The notes under the pieces were generated by a model. It was given only the letters and a program-made list of their open reading frames with translations, was not told the DNA's origin and made no database searches. The translations under genes and the position numbers were made by a program. 64,000 bases of DNA, from NCBI GenBank assembly GCA_964533275.1, contig CAZHJK010000004.1, positions 1 through 64,000 on the forward strand, given 5' to 3'. Shown here one piece after another: positions 50,997-59,556 of the stretch (positions are counted from its first letter, which is position 1; each line of letters begins with the position of its first letter). Source of the stretch: CAZHJK01 sp964533275. Lineage in GTDB: Bacteria; Bacillota; Clostridia; Eubacteriales; Garciellaceae.

Positions 50997-52235
50997 ATGA
51001 AGGTGGATTTCTATAGAGAAAATAGACAAAAATTGATAGAAAAAATGGAAGTGGATAGTATTGGTATTGTCTTTTCTGGTCAAGCTGTTCATCGTTCGGC
51101 TGATGCTGATTTTCCATTTCTGGTGAATAGAAATTTTTTCTATCTAACAGGTTTAGAACAGGAAAATATTATACTAATTATTTTAAAGAAACAGGAGGAA
51201 ATAGTAGAGGAGTTATTTATTAATGAGGCTGATCCTCTTTTGGAAAAGTGGGTGGGAAAAAGATATTCCAAGGATGAAGCTGGAAAAATTTCTGGTATAT
51301 TAAAAATAGATTGGGTCAGCAAATTCCATCAAAAATTAATTAATATTCTTAATGTATATGATTATAAAAATATCTATTTAGATTTAGAAATAAATAATTG
51401 GGATAAAAAAGACCAAAGGGGGTTGACCTTTTCCCAGGAAATAATACATAAATATCCCTATTTAGACATAAAAAATATATACCCTATTTTGAGGGATTTA
51501 AGAACACTTAAGAGTCCAGAGGAGATTGAAAAGATTAAAAGTGCCATAGATATAACATCTAAGGGTATTTATAGTATTATGAAGGAAATGAAAGCCGGTT
51601 TAAGGGAATACCAATTGGAGGCATATTTCGACTTTGCAATAAAATATGCAGGAGCTAGGGATAATGCTTTTGATACTATTGTTGCCAGTGGGGACAATGC
51701 TGTGATTTTACATTATATAGAAAATAATGATATTATAGAGAGTGGAGATTTAGTACTCTTTGATTTGGGAGCTGATTACCAGCATTATTGTGCTGATATT
51801 AGCAGAACCTTCCCTGTTAGTGGTAAGTTCACACCGAGACAGAGGATATTGTATGAAATAGTTTTGAAGGCTGAAGAGGAGGTTATTGGAATTATTAAAC
51901 CTGGACTTCATTATTCAGAACTTAACAAACATGCGAAGAAGGTCTTAGCTGAGGAATGTATTAAAATTGGTCTCATAGAAAGGCAAGAGGAAATATCGAA
52001 ATATTATTATCATGGGGTAAGCCATTATTTAGGACTAGATACCCATGATGTAGGCAGAAGGGATAGAAGACTTGAGCCTGGCATGGTAATTACCATAGAA
52101 CCAGGTTTATATATCCAGGAGGAGAAAATAGGTATTCGCATAGAGGATAATGTGCTTATAACTCAAGACGGATATGAGGTTTTATCCAGTGGGATACCAA
52201 AAACTATAGAGGAAATAGAAAAAATTATGAAATAG
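50997..52235 (+). CDS. Xaa-Pro aminopeptidase (M24B family)
   Basis: Removes N-terminal residues preceding proline. About 412 aa with the N-terminal aminopeptidase-P domain and the C-terminal pita-bread fold. The five metal ligands are visible: Asp-Asp in FDLGADYQHYCADISR, His in YYHGVSHYLG, Glu in TIEPGLYI, Glu in IRIEDNVLI. GGAGGG sets the ATG at 50997. NagB follows after 35 bp. Cytosolic. Confidence 0.93.
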   Translation: MKVDFYRENRQKLIEKMEVDSIGIVFSGQAVHRSADADFPFLVNRNFFYLTGLEQENIILIILKKQEEIVEELFINEADPLLEKWVGKRYSKDEAGKISGILKIDWVSKFHQKLINILNVYDYKNIYLDLEINNWDKKDQRGLTFSQEIIHKYPYLDIKNIYPILRDLRTLKSPEEIEKIKSAIDITSKGIYSIMKEMKAGLREYQLEAYFDFAIKYAGARDNAFDTIVASGDNAVILHYIENNDIIESGDLVLFDLGADYQHYCADISRTFPVSGKFTPRQRILYEIVLKAEEEVIGIIKPGLHYSELNKHAKKVLAEECIKIGLIERQEEISKYYYHGVSHYLGLDTHDVGRRDRRLEPGMVITIEPGLYIQEEKIGIRIEDNVLITQDGYEVLSSGIPKTIEEIEKIMK

Positions 52236-52270
52236 CCGGAAGGCATAAAATAATAAGGATGGTGAAAAAA

Positions 52271-52996
52271 TTGGAAATTAATATTACAAAAGATTATGAT
52301 GAAATGAGTAAGAAGGCAGCAGAAATAGTATCAAGTCAAATGGTTTTAAAAAAGGATTCTATTTTAGGCCTAGCAACAGGAAGTACCCCCATAGGACTAT
52401 ATAAAAATCTGATTGAAGCCAATAAATGTGGTGATATTGATTTTAGTCCTACCAAAACATTTAATCTTGATGAGTATTATGGATTGGATAGGGACAACTC
52501 CCAAAGCTATTATTCCTTTATGAAGGAAAATCTTTTTGATCATATTAATATTGATATAAAGAATACTGACATACCTAATTGCATGGTTAGTGACATAGAA
52601 AGTGAATGTATTGATTATGAAGAAAGAATAAAGGCTGCAGGCGGCATTGATATACAGGTATTAGGCATAGGGAATAATGGACATATTGGATTTAATGAGC
52701 CCGATAATGTATTTATAGCAAAAACCCACTTAGTTGATTTAGACAAGGGGACAATAGAAGCTAATGCAAGATTTTTTGACTCTATAGACGAGGTGCCCAC
52801 CCAGGCTGTAACTATGGGGATTCAAACTATCATGAAATCAAAGAAAATCATATTATTAGCCTCTGGAAAGGGCAAAGCTGATGCTATTTATAAAACAATT
52901 AATGGAGAAATAGATCCTAGAGTACCAGCTTCTATTTTACAGCTACATAATGATGTTATAATAATTGTAGATGAAGAAGCAGCAACAAAATTATAA
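52271..52996 (+). CDS. nagB: Glucosamine-6-phosphate deaminase
   Basis: Converts glucosamine 6-phosphate to fructose 6-phosphate and ammonia. Catalytic blocks TFNLDEYYGL (Asp, Glu), VLGIGNNGHIGFNEP (His) and GIQTIMKSKKI are present. 241 aa from the TTG at 52271, which AGGATGGTGA precedes at normal spacing. An ATG at 52259 would overlap this site. nagA is not adjacent. A terminator shared with rubrerythrin lies at 53007-53032. Confidence 0.94.
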   Translation: MEINITKDYDEMSKKAAEIVSSQMVLKKDSILGLATGSTPIGLYKNLIEANKCGDIDFSPTKTFNLDEYYGLDRDNSQSYYSFMKENLFDHINIDIKNTDIPNCMVSDIESECIDYEERIKAAGGIDIQVLGIGNNGHIGFNEPDNVFIAKTHLVDLDKGTIEANARFFDSIDEVPTQAVTMGIQTIMKSKKIILLASGKGKADAIYKTINGEIDPRVPASILQLHNDVIIIVDEEAATKL

Positions 52997-53006
52997 ATAA
53001 GATAAA

Positions 53007-53033
53007 GGGGCGATTTTCGCCCCATATTTTTTT
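53007..53033. terminator. Bidirectional terminator between nagB and rubrerythrin
   Basis: GGGGCGA-TTTT-CGCCCC hairpin followed by an A/T-rich run of TTTTTTTATTTTT, shared by the convergent genes. Confidence 0.85.
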
Positions 53034-53598
53034 ATTTTTCAAATGCCTTATACATTTCTTTTTTTGCCCCGCAAACAGGACATTTATCTGGTGCTTCTGA
53101 ACCCTCATGGGTATGACCGCAAACAGGACATACATAGACATTATCTAAATCTAAATCCCTCCCGTTTTTTACGGAATCCTGTGCATCTTGGAACATCTTA
53201 GCGTGGATTTTTTCAGCTTCCAAAGCAAAGTGAAATGCCCTCTCTGCGCCTTTTTCTCCTTGGAAACGGGCTGTTTCTAAGTAGACTGGATACATTTGCT
53301 CTACCTCATGAAGCTCACCGTCTATAGCCCCTTGAAGATTATTAAAGGTCTTACCTGCTCCAAAAACCCCACCTGCAGGTACAGTATGATCCTCAACCTC
53401 ATCTCCGCCTATAACCTTAAAGTGATTGTCTGCATGTGCCCATTCCGCATAGGCTATTGCTCTAAATAATCGTGCAATATTCGGAAAACCCTCATCCTTG
53501 GCAATATCTCCCCAAATTAAATAGCGCATATGTGCCATACTCTCCCCTCCAAAGGCAGAGCGTAAGAAGTCTGCTGTCATTGCATTTTTAACTTTCAT
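53032..53598 (-). CDS. rbr: Rubrerythrin
   Basis: A diiron peroxidase that detoxifies hydrogen peroxide in anaerobes. The ferritin-like domain carries two Glu motifs (GESMAHMRY and EAEKIHAKMF). The C-terminal rubredoxin domain has CPVCGHTHEG ... CPVCGA for the FeS4 site. 188 aa from the ATG at 53598, after AAGGAGG. An upstream ATG at 53646 lacks a site. Single gene, likely redox-inducible. Confidence 0.95.
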   Translation of the reverse strand: MKVKNAMTADFLRSAFGGESMAHMRYLIWGDIAKDEGFPNIARLFRAIAYAEWAHADNHFKVIGGDEVEDHTVPAGGVFGAGKTFNNLQGAIDGELHEVEQMYPVYLETARFQGEKGAERAFHFALEAEKIHAKMFQDAQDSVKNGRDLDLDNVYVCPVCGHTHEGSEAPDKCPVCGAKKEMYKAFEK

Positions 53599-54227
53599 AT
53601 GTAAGCCTCCTTGTTTGTTTTTATCATTAAAAGTATAGGCATACAAGGGAAACTTTATGCAGAGGTATTTTAAGAGAAAATATAAAAGTAGATACCTAGG
53701 GTTAAGACAGAGTATTTAAAATTTAGAAAATACATAAATTAAAATCATATAAATTAGTACTTGGATTATTGAACAAAATAGTATACAATAATAATAAAGT
53801 ATCACAAACCTCCACCGAATTTCGAAAACTCCTTAGAAGATGATTTTAGTTAAATATCTTTATAAAAAAATAATTATTGTAATTTGTAAAGTTTCGGTAC
53901 CGGTTACGGTACGGTGAGACACTATAGGGTACTACTTTTGAGCATGTGACTTGGAGTTTTAATACTTAGTGGTCGGTATACAGATATAATCAATAAGGAG
54001 GATTAGCTTAAATGTTTTAGTTTTAGCTTGCAGCCACTAGACCTATGTGATTGTATATATTTCAAAATACATATATGGTATATTTGATAAATTCTAATAT
54101 TATCCATTGTTATTGTATACAATAAAATAATAAAAAGGCTCTAATATGTATGTGGAATATATGGTGATTATATAGAAGAATAATTAGAAAGTTTAGATTA
54201 GAAAAATAATAATTATGAGGTGATTGA
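53599..54227 (+). promoter_or_regulatory. 629-bp control region of the sugar catabolic operon
   Basis: It holds no clear gene. It contains a LacI-type operator (53895-53914, listed below), a perfect palindrome TATTGTATACAATA at 54111-54124 with a partial copy GTATACAATA at 53781-53790 (a shape used by GntR-family regulators), and a TATAAT at 53985-53990. An isolated AAGGAGG with ATG-TTT-TAG (54012-54020) gives a two-codon open frame. The leader is long enough for a structured RNA, but none was recognised. Confidence 0.5.
53895..53914 (+). promoter_or_regulatory. LacI-type operator 1
   Basis: CGGTACCGGTTACGGTACGG. The core ACCGGTTACGGTAC matches the site before the lacI gene (59497-59511) and the one inside it (60232-60246). 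Confidence 0.7.
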
Positions 54228-55043
54228 ATGAAGTTAGCTGTTGCAATAGCATCTGAAAATGCACTGCCATCAGCCTTTGTAGTATTTCGTGGAATTGAAG
54301 AGAGTATAAAAAGAGCTGCTGAACTGGGATATGATGGAGTAGAGCTAGCATTACTAGATAAGGATCAAGTGGATATAAATAGGGTAAAAGAATTGATAAA
54401 TAAATACAATATGGAAATACCCGTTATATCCAGTGGACAAGTTTTTGCTGGTTCTAATTTATGGTTTACATCCCCAGATGTAGATAAGAGGAATAAAACA
54501 ATTGAGGTTTTCAAAGGACTTATTGATGTAGCGGTAGAATTTGGAGCAATGGTAAATATAGGTCGTGTTCGTGGATTTATTGAAGAAGGAGAAACTAAGG
54601 AGATTGCAGAACAAAGATTTACTGAAGTAGTTAAGGAAATAGCTGATTATGCAAATAAGTCCGATGTAAGATTAATTTTAGAACCTGTTAATAGATATGA
54701 AATTAATTTTATTAACAACCTAGACCAAGGGGTAGAATTAATAGATAAGTATGAAATAAAGGGATTAGGACTCATGCCTGATGTATTCCATATGAATATA
54801 GAAGATGCTTCCATTGAAGGAAACCTAAAAAAATATATTAGTTATATTGATTATATACATTTTGCAGACAGCAATAGACTAGCTCCTGGATGGGGGCACC
54901 TTGATTTTAATTCTATTGTAAATGCACTTAAGGAAGTCAAATATGATGGATGGATATCTGTAGAGATATTTCCAGAACCAGATCCTGACTCAGCAGCAGA
55001 ACAAGCTATTAAATATCTTAGAACATTAATACCTAAAAAGTAG
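54228..55043 (+). CDS. Sugar phosphate isomerase/epimerase, AP-endonuclease-2 TIM-barrel family (first)
   Basis: A xylose-isomerase-like TIM barrel of 271 aa in the group that holds hydroxypyruvate isomerase, tagatose 3-epimerase and inosose enzymes. The metal-binding residues lie in LEPVNRYE (Glu), MPDVFHMN (Asp, His), DYIHFADS (His) and VEIFPEP (Glu). GAGGTGAT precedes the ATG. It heads an operon of six catabolic genes. The substrate is a ketose or ketose-derived acid. No more can be read here. Confidence 0.88.
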   Translation: MKLAVAIASENALPSAFVVFRGIEESIKRAAELGYDGVELALLDKDQVDINRVKELINKYNMEIPVISSGQVFAGSNLWFTSPDVDKRNKTIEVFKGLIDVAVEFGAMVNIGRVRGFIEEGETKEIAEQRFTEVVKEIADYANKSDVRLILEPVNRYEINFINNLDQGVELIDKYEIKGLGLMPDVFHMNIEDASIEGNLKKYISYIDYIHFADSNRLAPGWGHLDFNSIVNALKEVKYDGWISVEIFPEPDPDSAAEQAIKYLRTLIPKK

Positions 55044-55058
55044 GAGGGGGAGAGGCTA

Positions 55059-55550
55059 ATGGATAAAGAAACAATTTGGATAGGAAACGATCATGGTGGA
55101 AATGATCTAAAACTACAGATTATAGAATATTTTAAAGAGAAGGGTATTAAGTATAAGGATGTTGGATGTAGCTCTACGGAAATAGTAAGATATCCATATT
55201 ATGCAAATAAGGTGGCGGGTGCAGTATCTAGTGGAGAATGTGAAAGAGGAATACTTATATGTTCAACAGGTATAGGGATGAGCATAATAGCTAATAAGTA
55301 TAAAGGTGTAAGAGCATCCTTATGTACAAGCACCTATATGGGCAAGATGACTCGTGCCCATAATAATTCGAACCTGCTATGTTTAGGTGGTAAAATCACC
55401 GGAACATTAGAGGCAATAGATATTTTAGAAGCTTGGTTAACAACTGAATTTGAAGGTGGAAGACACAATATTTCACTTGGTTTAATTGAAGAAGCCGAAG
55501 AAAGTTTATGTAACAGTGATGTATGGGTACCAATTGACCCAACAAAGTAA
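55059..55550 (+). CDS. RpiB/LacA/LacB family sugar-phosphate isomerase
   Basis: 163 aa with GNDHGG near the start, ICSTGIGMSI (Cys active base) and TRAHNNSN (phosphate/sugar binding). RpiB interconverts ribose and ribulose 5-phosphates. LacAB isomerises galactose 6-phosphate. Members of this family also serve tetrose and branched-sugar routes. It lies between the TIM-barrel isomerase and transketolase genes. AGGAGGGGGAG precedes the ATG. Confidence 0.88.
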   Translation: MDKETIWIGNDHGGNDLKLQIIEYFKEKGIKYKDVGCSSTEIVRYPYYANKVAGAVSSGECERGILICSTGIGMSIIANKYKGVRASLCTSTYMGKMTRAHNNSNLLCLGGKITGTLEAIDILEAWLTTEFEGGRHNISLGLIEEAEESLCNSDVWVPIDPTK

Positions 55551-55592
55551 GAATGAGCATCTATAATAAAAAGCAATTAAGGAGGCTAAGAA

Positions 55593-56426
55593 ATGACATT
55601 AGATATGGCGAAGGAAAAAGAACTGCAAGAAATATCTAAGAATATGAGAATTGAAATAATCGAAATGTTAAACAAGGTAAAAACAGGACATCCAGGAGGA
55701 TCTTTATCTGCGGTGGAAATAATGGCAGTTTTATATTTTAATCAAATGAATATAGATCCTAAAAATCCACAATGGGAAGATAGAGATAGATTTATAGCTG
55801 GTAAAGGTCATTGCGCACCAATCATTTATTCCTCATTAGCAGAAAAAGGATATTTTTCTAAGGAAGAATTAGGAAGTTTAAGACAAATGGGATCAATTCT
55901 ACAAGGACATCCTTGTATGATAAAAACACCAGGAATTGATATGTCATCAGGACCCTTAGGCTTAGGTTTATCCGTGGCAATAGGCATGGGGATTGCTGCC
56001 AAACTTAATAATAAGGATTATTACACCTATGTTTTATTGGGTGATGGTGAAATACAAGAGGGTCAAGTATGGGAAGCAGCAATGTCAGCAGTTAAATTTA
56101 AGACTGATAATGTAATCACAATACTCGATAATAATGGTGTTCAATTAGATGGAACAAATGATGAAATTATGCCATTAGGAGACATAGGTAAAAAGTTTGA
56201 AGCTTTTGGATGGAATGTAATTCATATTGATGGACATTCTCTTACAGAAATAGATGATGCAATAGAAAAGGTAAAGACAATTAAAAATAAACCATCAATA
56301 ATAATTGCAAAAACTATTAAAGGAAAAGGCGTTTCATACATGGAAGGAAAGAATATATGGCATGGTAGACCAATAAGTGAGGAAGACTATAAAATTGCCA
56401 TGGAAGAACTAGGAGGTGCCAATTAA
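55593..56426 (+). CDS. Transketolase, N-terminal subunit
   Basis: The ThDP-pyrophosphate-binding half of a split transketolase. GHPGGSLSAVEIM, the ThDP motif GDGEIQEGQVWEAAM and DNNGVQLDG are intact. 277 aa is normal for the split form. Its partner starts 1 nt after its stop. It transfers two-carbon ketol groups between ketose donors and aldose acceptors. Confidence 0.93.
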   Translation: MTLDMAKEKELQEISKNMRIEIIEMLNKVKTGHPGGSLSAVEIMAVLYFNQMNIDPKNPQWEDRDRFIAGKGHCAPIIYSSLAEKGYFSKEELGSLRQMGSILQGHPCMIKTPGIDMSSGPLGLGLSVAIGMGIAAKLNNKDYYTYVLLGDGEIQEGQVWEAAMSAVKFKTDNVITILDNNGVQLDGTNDEIMPLGDIGKKFEAFGWNVIHIDGHSLTEIDDAIEKVKTIKNKPSIIIAKTIKGKGVSYMEGKNIWHGRPISEEDYKIAMEELGGAN

Positions 56427-56427
56427 T

Positions 56428-57357
56428 ATGAAAGCAATGAGAGACGCCTATGGAGAGGCATTAGTAGAACTTGGGAAGGTAAATGAAGATGTAGTAGTAT
56501 TAGATGCAGATGTATCTAGTTCGACAAAATCCGGTTTATTCGGAAAGGAATTTCCAGAAAGATTTTTTAATATAGGAATAGCAGAAGGAAATATGACAGC
56601 TATATCAGCAGGTATGGCAGCATGTGGCAAAGTTCCCTTTATAAATACCTTTGCATTTCTGCTTACCCTAAGAGCAGCTGACCCAGTAAGAAGCTTAATA
56701 GCCTATGGGAATTTAAATGTAAAAATTGCAGGAGCATATAGCGGATTTTCAGATTCCTATGATGGAGCGAGCCATCAGGCAGTAGAAGATGTTGCAATAA
56801 TGAGATCAATACCTAATATAACTGTTGTAGTAGTTGCAGATGAACATGAAGCAAAGAAAGCAGTATTTGCAGCAGCAGAACATAATGGGCCAGTATATCT
56901 AAGATTAAGTAGAGCAGAAGTAAAACCAATACATGATAGTAATATGGACTTTGAGATAGGAAAAGGGATTTGCCTTAAAGAAGGAAAAGATGTTACAATA
57001 GTCGCAAATGGGTATATGGTAAGTAAGGCTTTAGATGCAGCAGAGCTATTAAAGGCTGAGGGCATAGATGCTACAGTAATTGATATGCATACAGTAAAAC
57101 CAATAGATAAGGAACTTATTTTAAGAAAAGCAAAAGAAACTGGAGCAATAGTAACAGTAGAAGAGCATAGCATATATGGAGGACTTGGTTCTGCAGTTGC
57201 AGAGGTACTTTCAACTAACAATCCTGTTCCTTTGGAAATGGTTGGAATACAGGATGTATTTGGTGAGTCAGGTGACTATGAAATGTTACTTAAAAAGCAT
57301 GGCTTAGATGGGGAAACAATAGCTAATGCTGCAAAAAAAGTTTTAGAAAGAAAATAA
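56428..57357 (+). CDS. Transketolase, C-terminal subunit
   Basis: The pyrimidine-binding and C-terminal half of the split transketolase, about 309 aa. Catalytic Glu in NIGIAEGNM, and SHQAVEDVAIMRSIPN are visible. The ATG at 56428 is preceded by AGGAGGT within the end of the upstream gene (a GTG at 56416 lies inside that site). It forms a heteromer with the preceding subunit. Confidence 0.93.
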   Translation: MKAMRDAYGEALVELGKVNEDVVVLDADVSSSTKSGLFGKEFPERFFNIGIAEGNMTAISAGMAACGKVPFINTFAFLLTLRAADPVRSLIAYGNLNVKIAGAYSGFSDSYDGASHQAVEDVAIMRSIPNITVVVVADEHEAKKAVFAAAEHNGPVYLRLSRAEVKPIHDSNMDFEIGKGICLKEGKDVTIVANGYMVSKALDAAELLKAEGIDATVIDMHTVKPIDKELILRKAKETGAIVTVEEHSIYGGLGSAVAEVLSTNNPVPLEMVGIQDVFGESGDYEMLLKKHGLDGETIANAAKKVLERK

Positions 57358-57373
57358 TATAGGAGGTTAGAAA

Positions 57374-58282
57374 ATGAAAGAATCAATGCATAAGTTTATG
57401 AAAGTAGGTTTAATTCATTTCATGGCATTTCCCAATACTATAAAGGGAGAAGGCCCTATTGAAGAAACCATGAAGAAAATAGCTGTGGATGATTATTTTG
57501 ATGCAGTAGAAATTACATGGATCAAAGATGAGAAAGTAAGAGAAAATGTTAAGAAGATGATTGAAACATCCCATTTAACCGTAGCATACGGTGCGCAACC
57601 AAGATTACTTACAACAGGGCTAAACATAAACTCATTAGATGAAGAAGAAAGACAAACAGCTCTAGCATCCTTAAAAGAGGGAATTGACGAAGCAGACTTT
57701 ATGGGAGCAAAAGGATTTGCTTTCTTAAGTGGTAAATATGAGGAAGCAACTAAGGAAGAATCCTATAAGGCATTAGTTAAGTCCACAAAAGAACTTTGTG
57801 AGTATGCAAAACCAAAGGGAATGAAGGTAGCCCTTGAGGTTTTTGACTATGATATAGATAAAAAATCCATCATAGGACCAGCTAGTCTAGCAAAAAGATT
57901 TGCAGAAGAAATAAGAGCAGAGTATGATAACTTTGGATTAATGGTGGATTTAAGTCATATACCAATGATCCATGAAACAGTAGAAGAATCAGTACTACCA
58001 ATAAAGGATTATTTAATACATGCACATATGGGTAATACCGTAATCAAGGATACATCAATGGAAGCCTATGGAGATCAACATCCAAGATTTGGTTTCCCTA
58101 ATGGAGAAAATGATGTAGATGAACTTGTAGAATACTTAAGAGTTTTAATGGATATAGGATTTTTAAATGAGGAAAATCCACCAATAGTAAGCTTTGAAGT
58201 TAAGCCAGTTGGAGATGAAGATCCTGAGATAGTAATTGCTAATGCTAAGAGAACTTTAAATCAAGCATGGGCAAGATTATAA
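57374..58282 (+). CDS. Second sugar isomerase/epimerase, TIM-barrel AP-endonuclease-2 family
   Basis: 302 aa, distant from the first isomerase. Likely metal ligands are Glu in VALEVFDYD, Asp-His in MVDLSHIP, His in LIHAHMGN, and Glu in SFEVKPVG. A metal-dependent ketose isomerase/epimerase or related lyase. GGAGG precedes the ATG. Two different members in one operon suggest consecutive steps on one substrate. Confidence 0.85.
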   Translation: MKESMHKFMKVGLIHFMAFPNTIKGEGPIEETMKKIAVDDYFDAVEITWIKDEKVRENVKKMIETSHLTVAYGAQPRLLTTGLNINSLDEEERQTALASLKEGIDEADFMGAKGFAFLSGKYEEATKEESYKALVKSTKELCEYAKPKGMKVALEVFDYDIDKKSIIGPASLAKRFAEEIRAEYDNFGLMVDLSHIPMIHETVEESVLPIKDYLIHAHMGNTVIKDTSMEAYGDQHPRFGFPNGENDVDELVEYLRVLMDIGFLNEENPPIVSFEVKPVGDEDPEIVIANAKRTLNQAWARL

Positions 58283-58307
58283 ATATAGAATTAATGGAGG
58301 GTCAATA

Positions 58308-59267
58308 ATGAAAACAGTAGTATTAGATGGTTACACACTAAACCCAGGAGATTTAACTTGGGAAGGATTTGAAAAATTAGGTGAGGTAGTAGTATATGAT
58401 AGAACACCAGTAGAAGAAGTAACAAAAAGAATTGGAGATGCAGAAATTGTGCTTTCCAATAAGGTTCCAATAACAAGAGAAAACATGGACGCAGCTCCAA
58501 ATTTAAAATATATTGGAGTATTGGCAACAGGGTACAATGTAATAGATGTAGATGCAGCTAAGGAAAAGGGAATTGTTGTAACTAATATTCCTACCTATGG
58601 AACTTCCTCAGTGGCACAATTTGCAATAGCAATGTTACTAGAAATTTGTCATCATGTTGCTCATCATAGTGAAGAAGTACACAAAGGACGATGGGAATCT
58701 AACCCAGATTGGTGTTTCTGGGATTATCCACTTATTGAGTTAGCAGGTAAAACCATGGGTATTATTGGTTTTGGTCGAATAGGACAAAACACAGCAAGAA
58801 TTGCTCAAGCATTGGGAATGAATATTTTAGCTTTTGATAATTATAAAAACCCTGAATTAGAAAGTGATACATGTAAGTATGTATCTTTAGATGAACTATA
58901 TAACAATTCAGATGTTATAGCACTACATTGTCCATTATTCCCATCTACAGAGGGTATGATTAATAAGGATTCAATTGCAAAGATGAAGGATGGAGTAATA
59001 ATTCTTAATAATTCTAGAGGTCCACTTATTGTTGAAGAGGATTTAAGAGATGCATTAAATAGCGGAAAGGTATATGCAGCAGGGGTTGATGTTGCTTCCA
59101 CTGAACCAATAAAGGGTGATAATGCACTATTACAGGCTAAGAATTGCTTTATTACTCCACATATATCCTGGGCACCAAAGGAATCTCGACAAAGATTAAT
59201 GGATATTGCAGTAAATAGCCTTGTTGCATTTTTAGATGGAAATCCTATTAATGTAGTAAATAAATAG
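58308..59267 (+). CDS. D-2-hydroxyacid dehydrogenase (glycerate dehydrogenase-like)
   Basis: An NAD(P)-dependent oxidoreductase, 319 aa. The Rossmann motif GIIGFGRIGQ, the Arg in NNSRGPLI, Glu in ASTEP and His in ITPHISWAP are in place. It may reduce hydroxypyruvate or oxidise a D-hydroxyacid produced by the operon. GGAGGG precedes the ATG. Last gene of the six-gene run. Confidence 0.9.
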   Translation: MKTVVLDGYTLNPGDLTWEGFEKLGEVVVYDRTPVEEVTKRIGDAEIVLSNKVPITRENMDAAPNLKYIGVLATGYNVIDVDAAKEKGIVVTNIPTYGTSSVAQFAIAMLLEICHHVAHHSEEVHKGRWESNPDWCFWDYPLIELAGKTMGIIGFGRIGQNTARIAQALGMNILAFDNYKNPELESDTCKYVSLDELYNNSDVIALHCPLFPSTEGMINKDSIAKMKDGVIILNNSRGPLIVEEDLRDALNSGKVYAAGVDVASTEPIKGDNALLQAKNCFITPHISWAPKESRQRLMDIAVNSLVAFLDGNPINVVNK

Positions 59268-59377
59268 TTTGAGGTAAAATAAAGCTAGAGAATTAATAAT
59301 ACAGAATTATGAGATGCTCCCCTTAAAATAGACATAAAGAAATATAAAAATTCGTTTATGAAAGGGGAGTAATATCT

Positions 59378-59437
59378 ATGTTACAAGAGCAAAAAATAAG
59401 GATAGAAAGAGTAATTTGCAACTTAAAAAACAATTGA
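59378..59437 (+). pseudogene. 19-codon open frame with strong ribosome site, probable fragment
   Basis: AAAGGGGAG then ATG opens a short peptide (MLQEQKIRIERVICNLKNN) ending just at the TTGACA of the lacI promoter. It may be the stump of a lost gene. Confidence 0.25.
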
Positions 59438-59462
59438 CAAATATTTAATAATTGTGTAAAAT
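59434..59462 (+). promoter_or_regulatory. Promoter of the lacI-type gene
   Basis: TTGACA (59434-59439), 17-nt spacer, TAAAAT (59457-59462). The operator-like site lies about 30 bp after the likely start point, so a bound protein would stop elongation or initiation, giving self-repression. Confidence 0.75.
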
Positions 59463-59493
59463 GGTGAAAGAAGATGTAGATTTAGTTAATTCT

Positions 59494-59514
59494 GAAACCG
59501 GTTACGGTATCGGT
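59494..59514 (+). promoter_or_regulatory. LacI-type operator 2
   Basis: ACCGGTTACGGTATC (59497-59511) in the lacI leader, nearly identical to operator 1. Confidence 0.72.
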
Positions 59515-59556
59515 TGCATCCTCCAATATTACAAATATATGACAGGAGATGGTTAA

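Noticed and set aside
50836..51117. 93-aa minus-strand open frame across the 151-bp repeat and pepP start
   Set aside because: It lies antisense to a strongly supported gene and inside the non-coding repeat, with no ribosome site.
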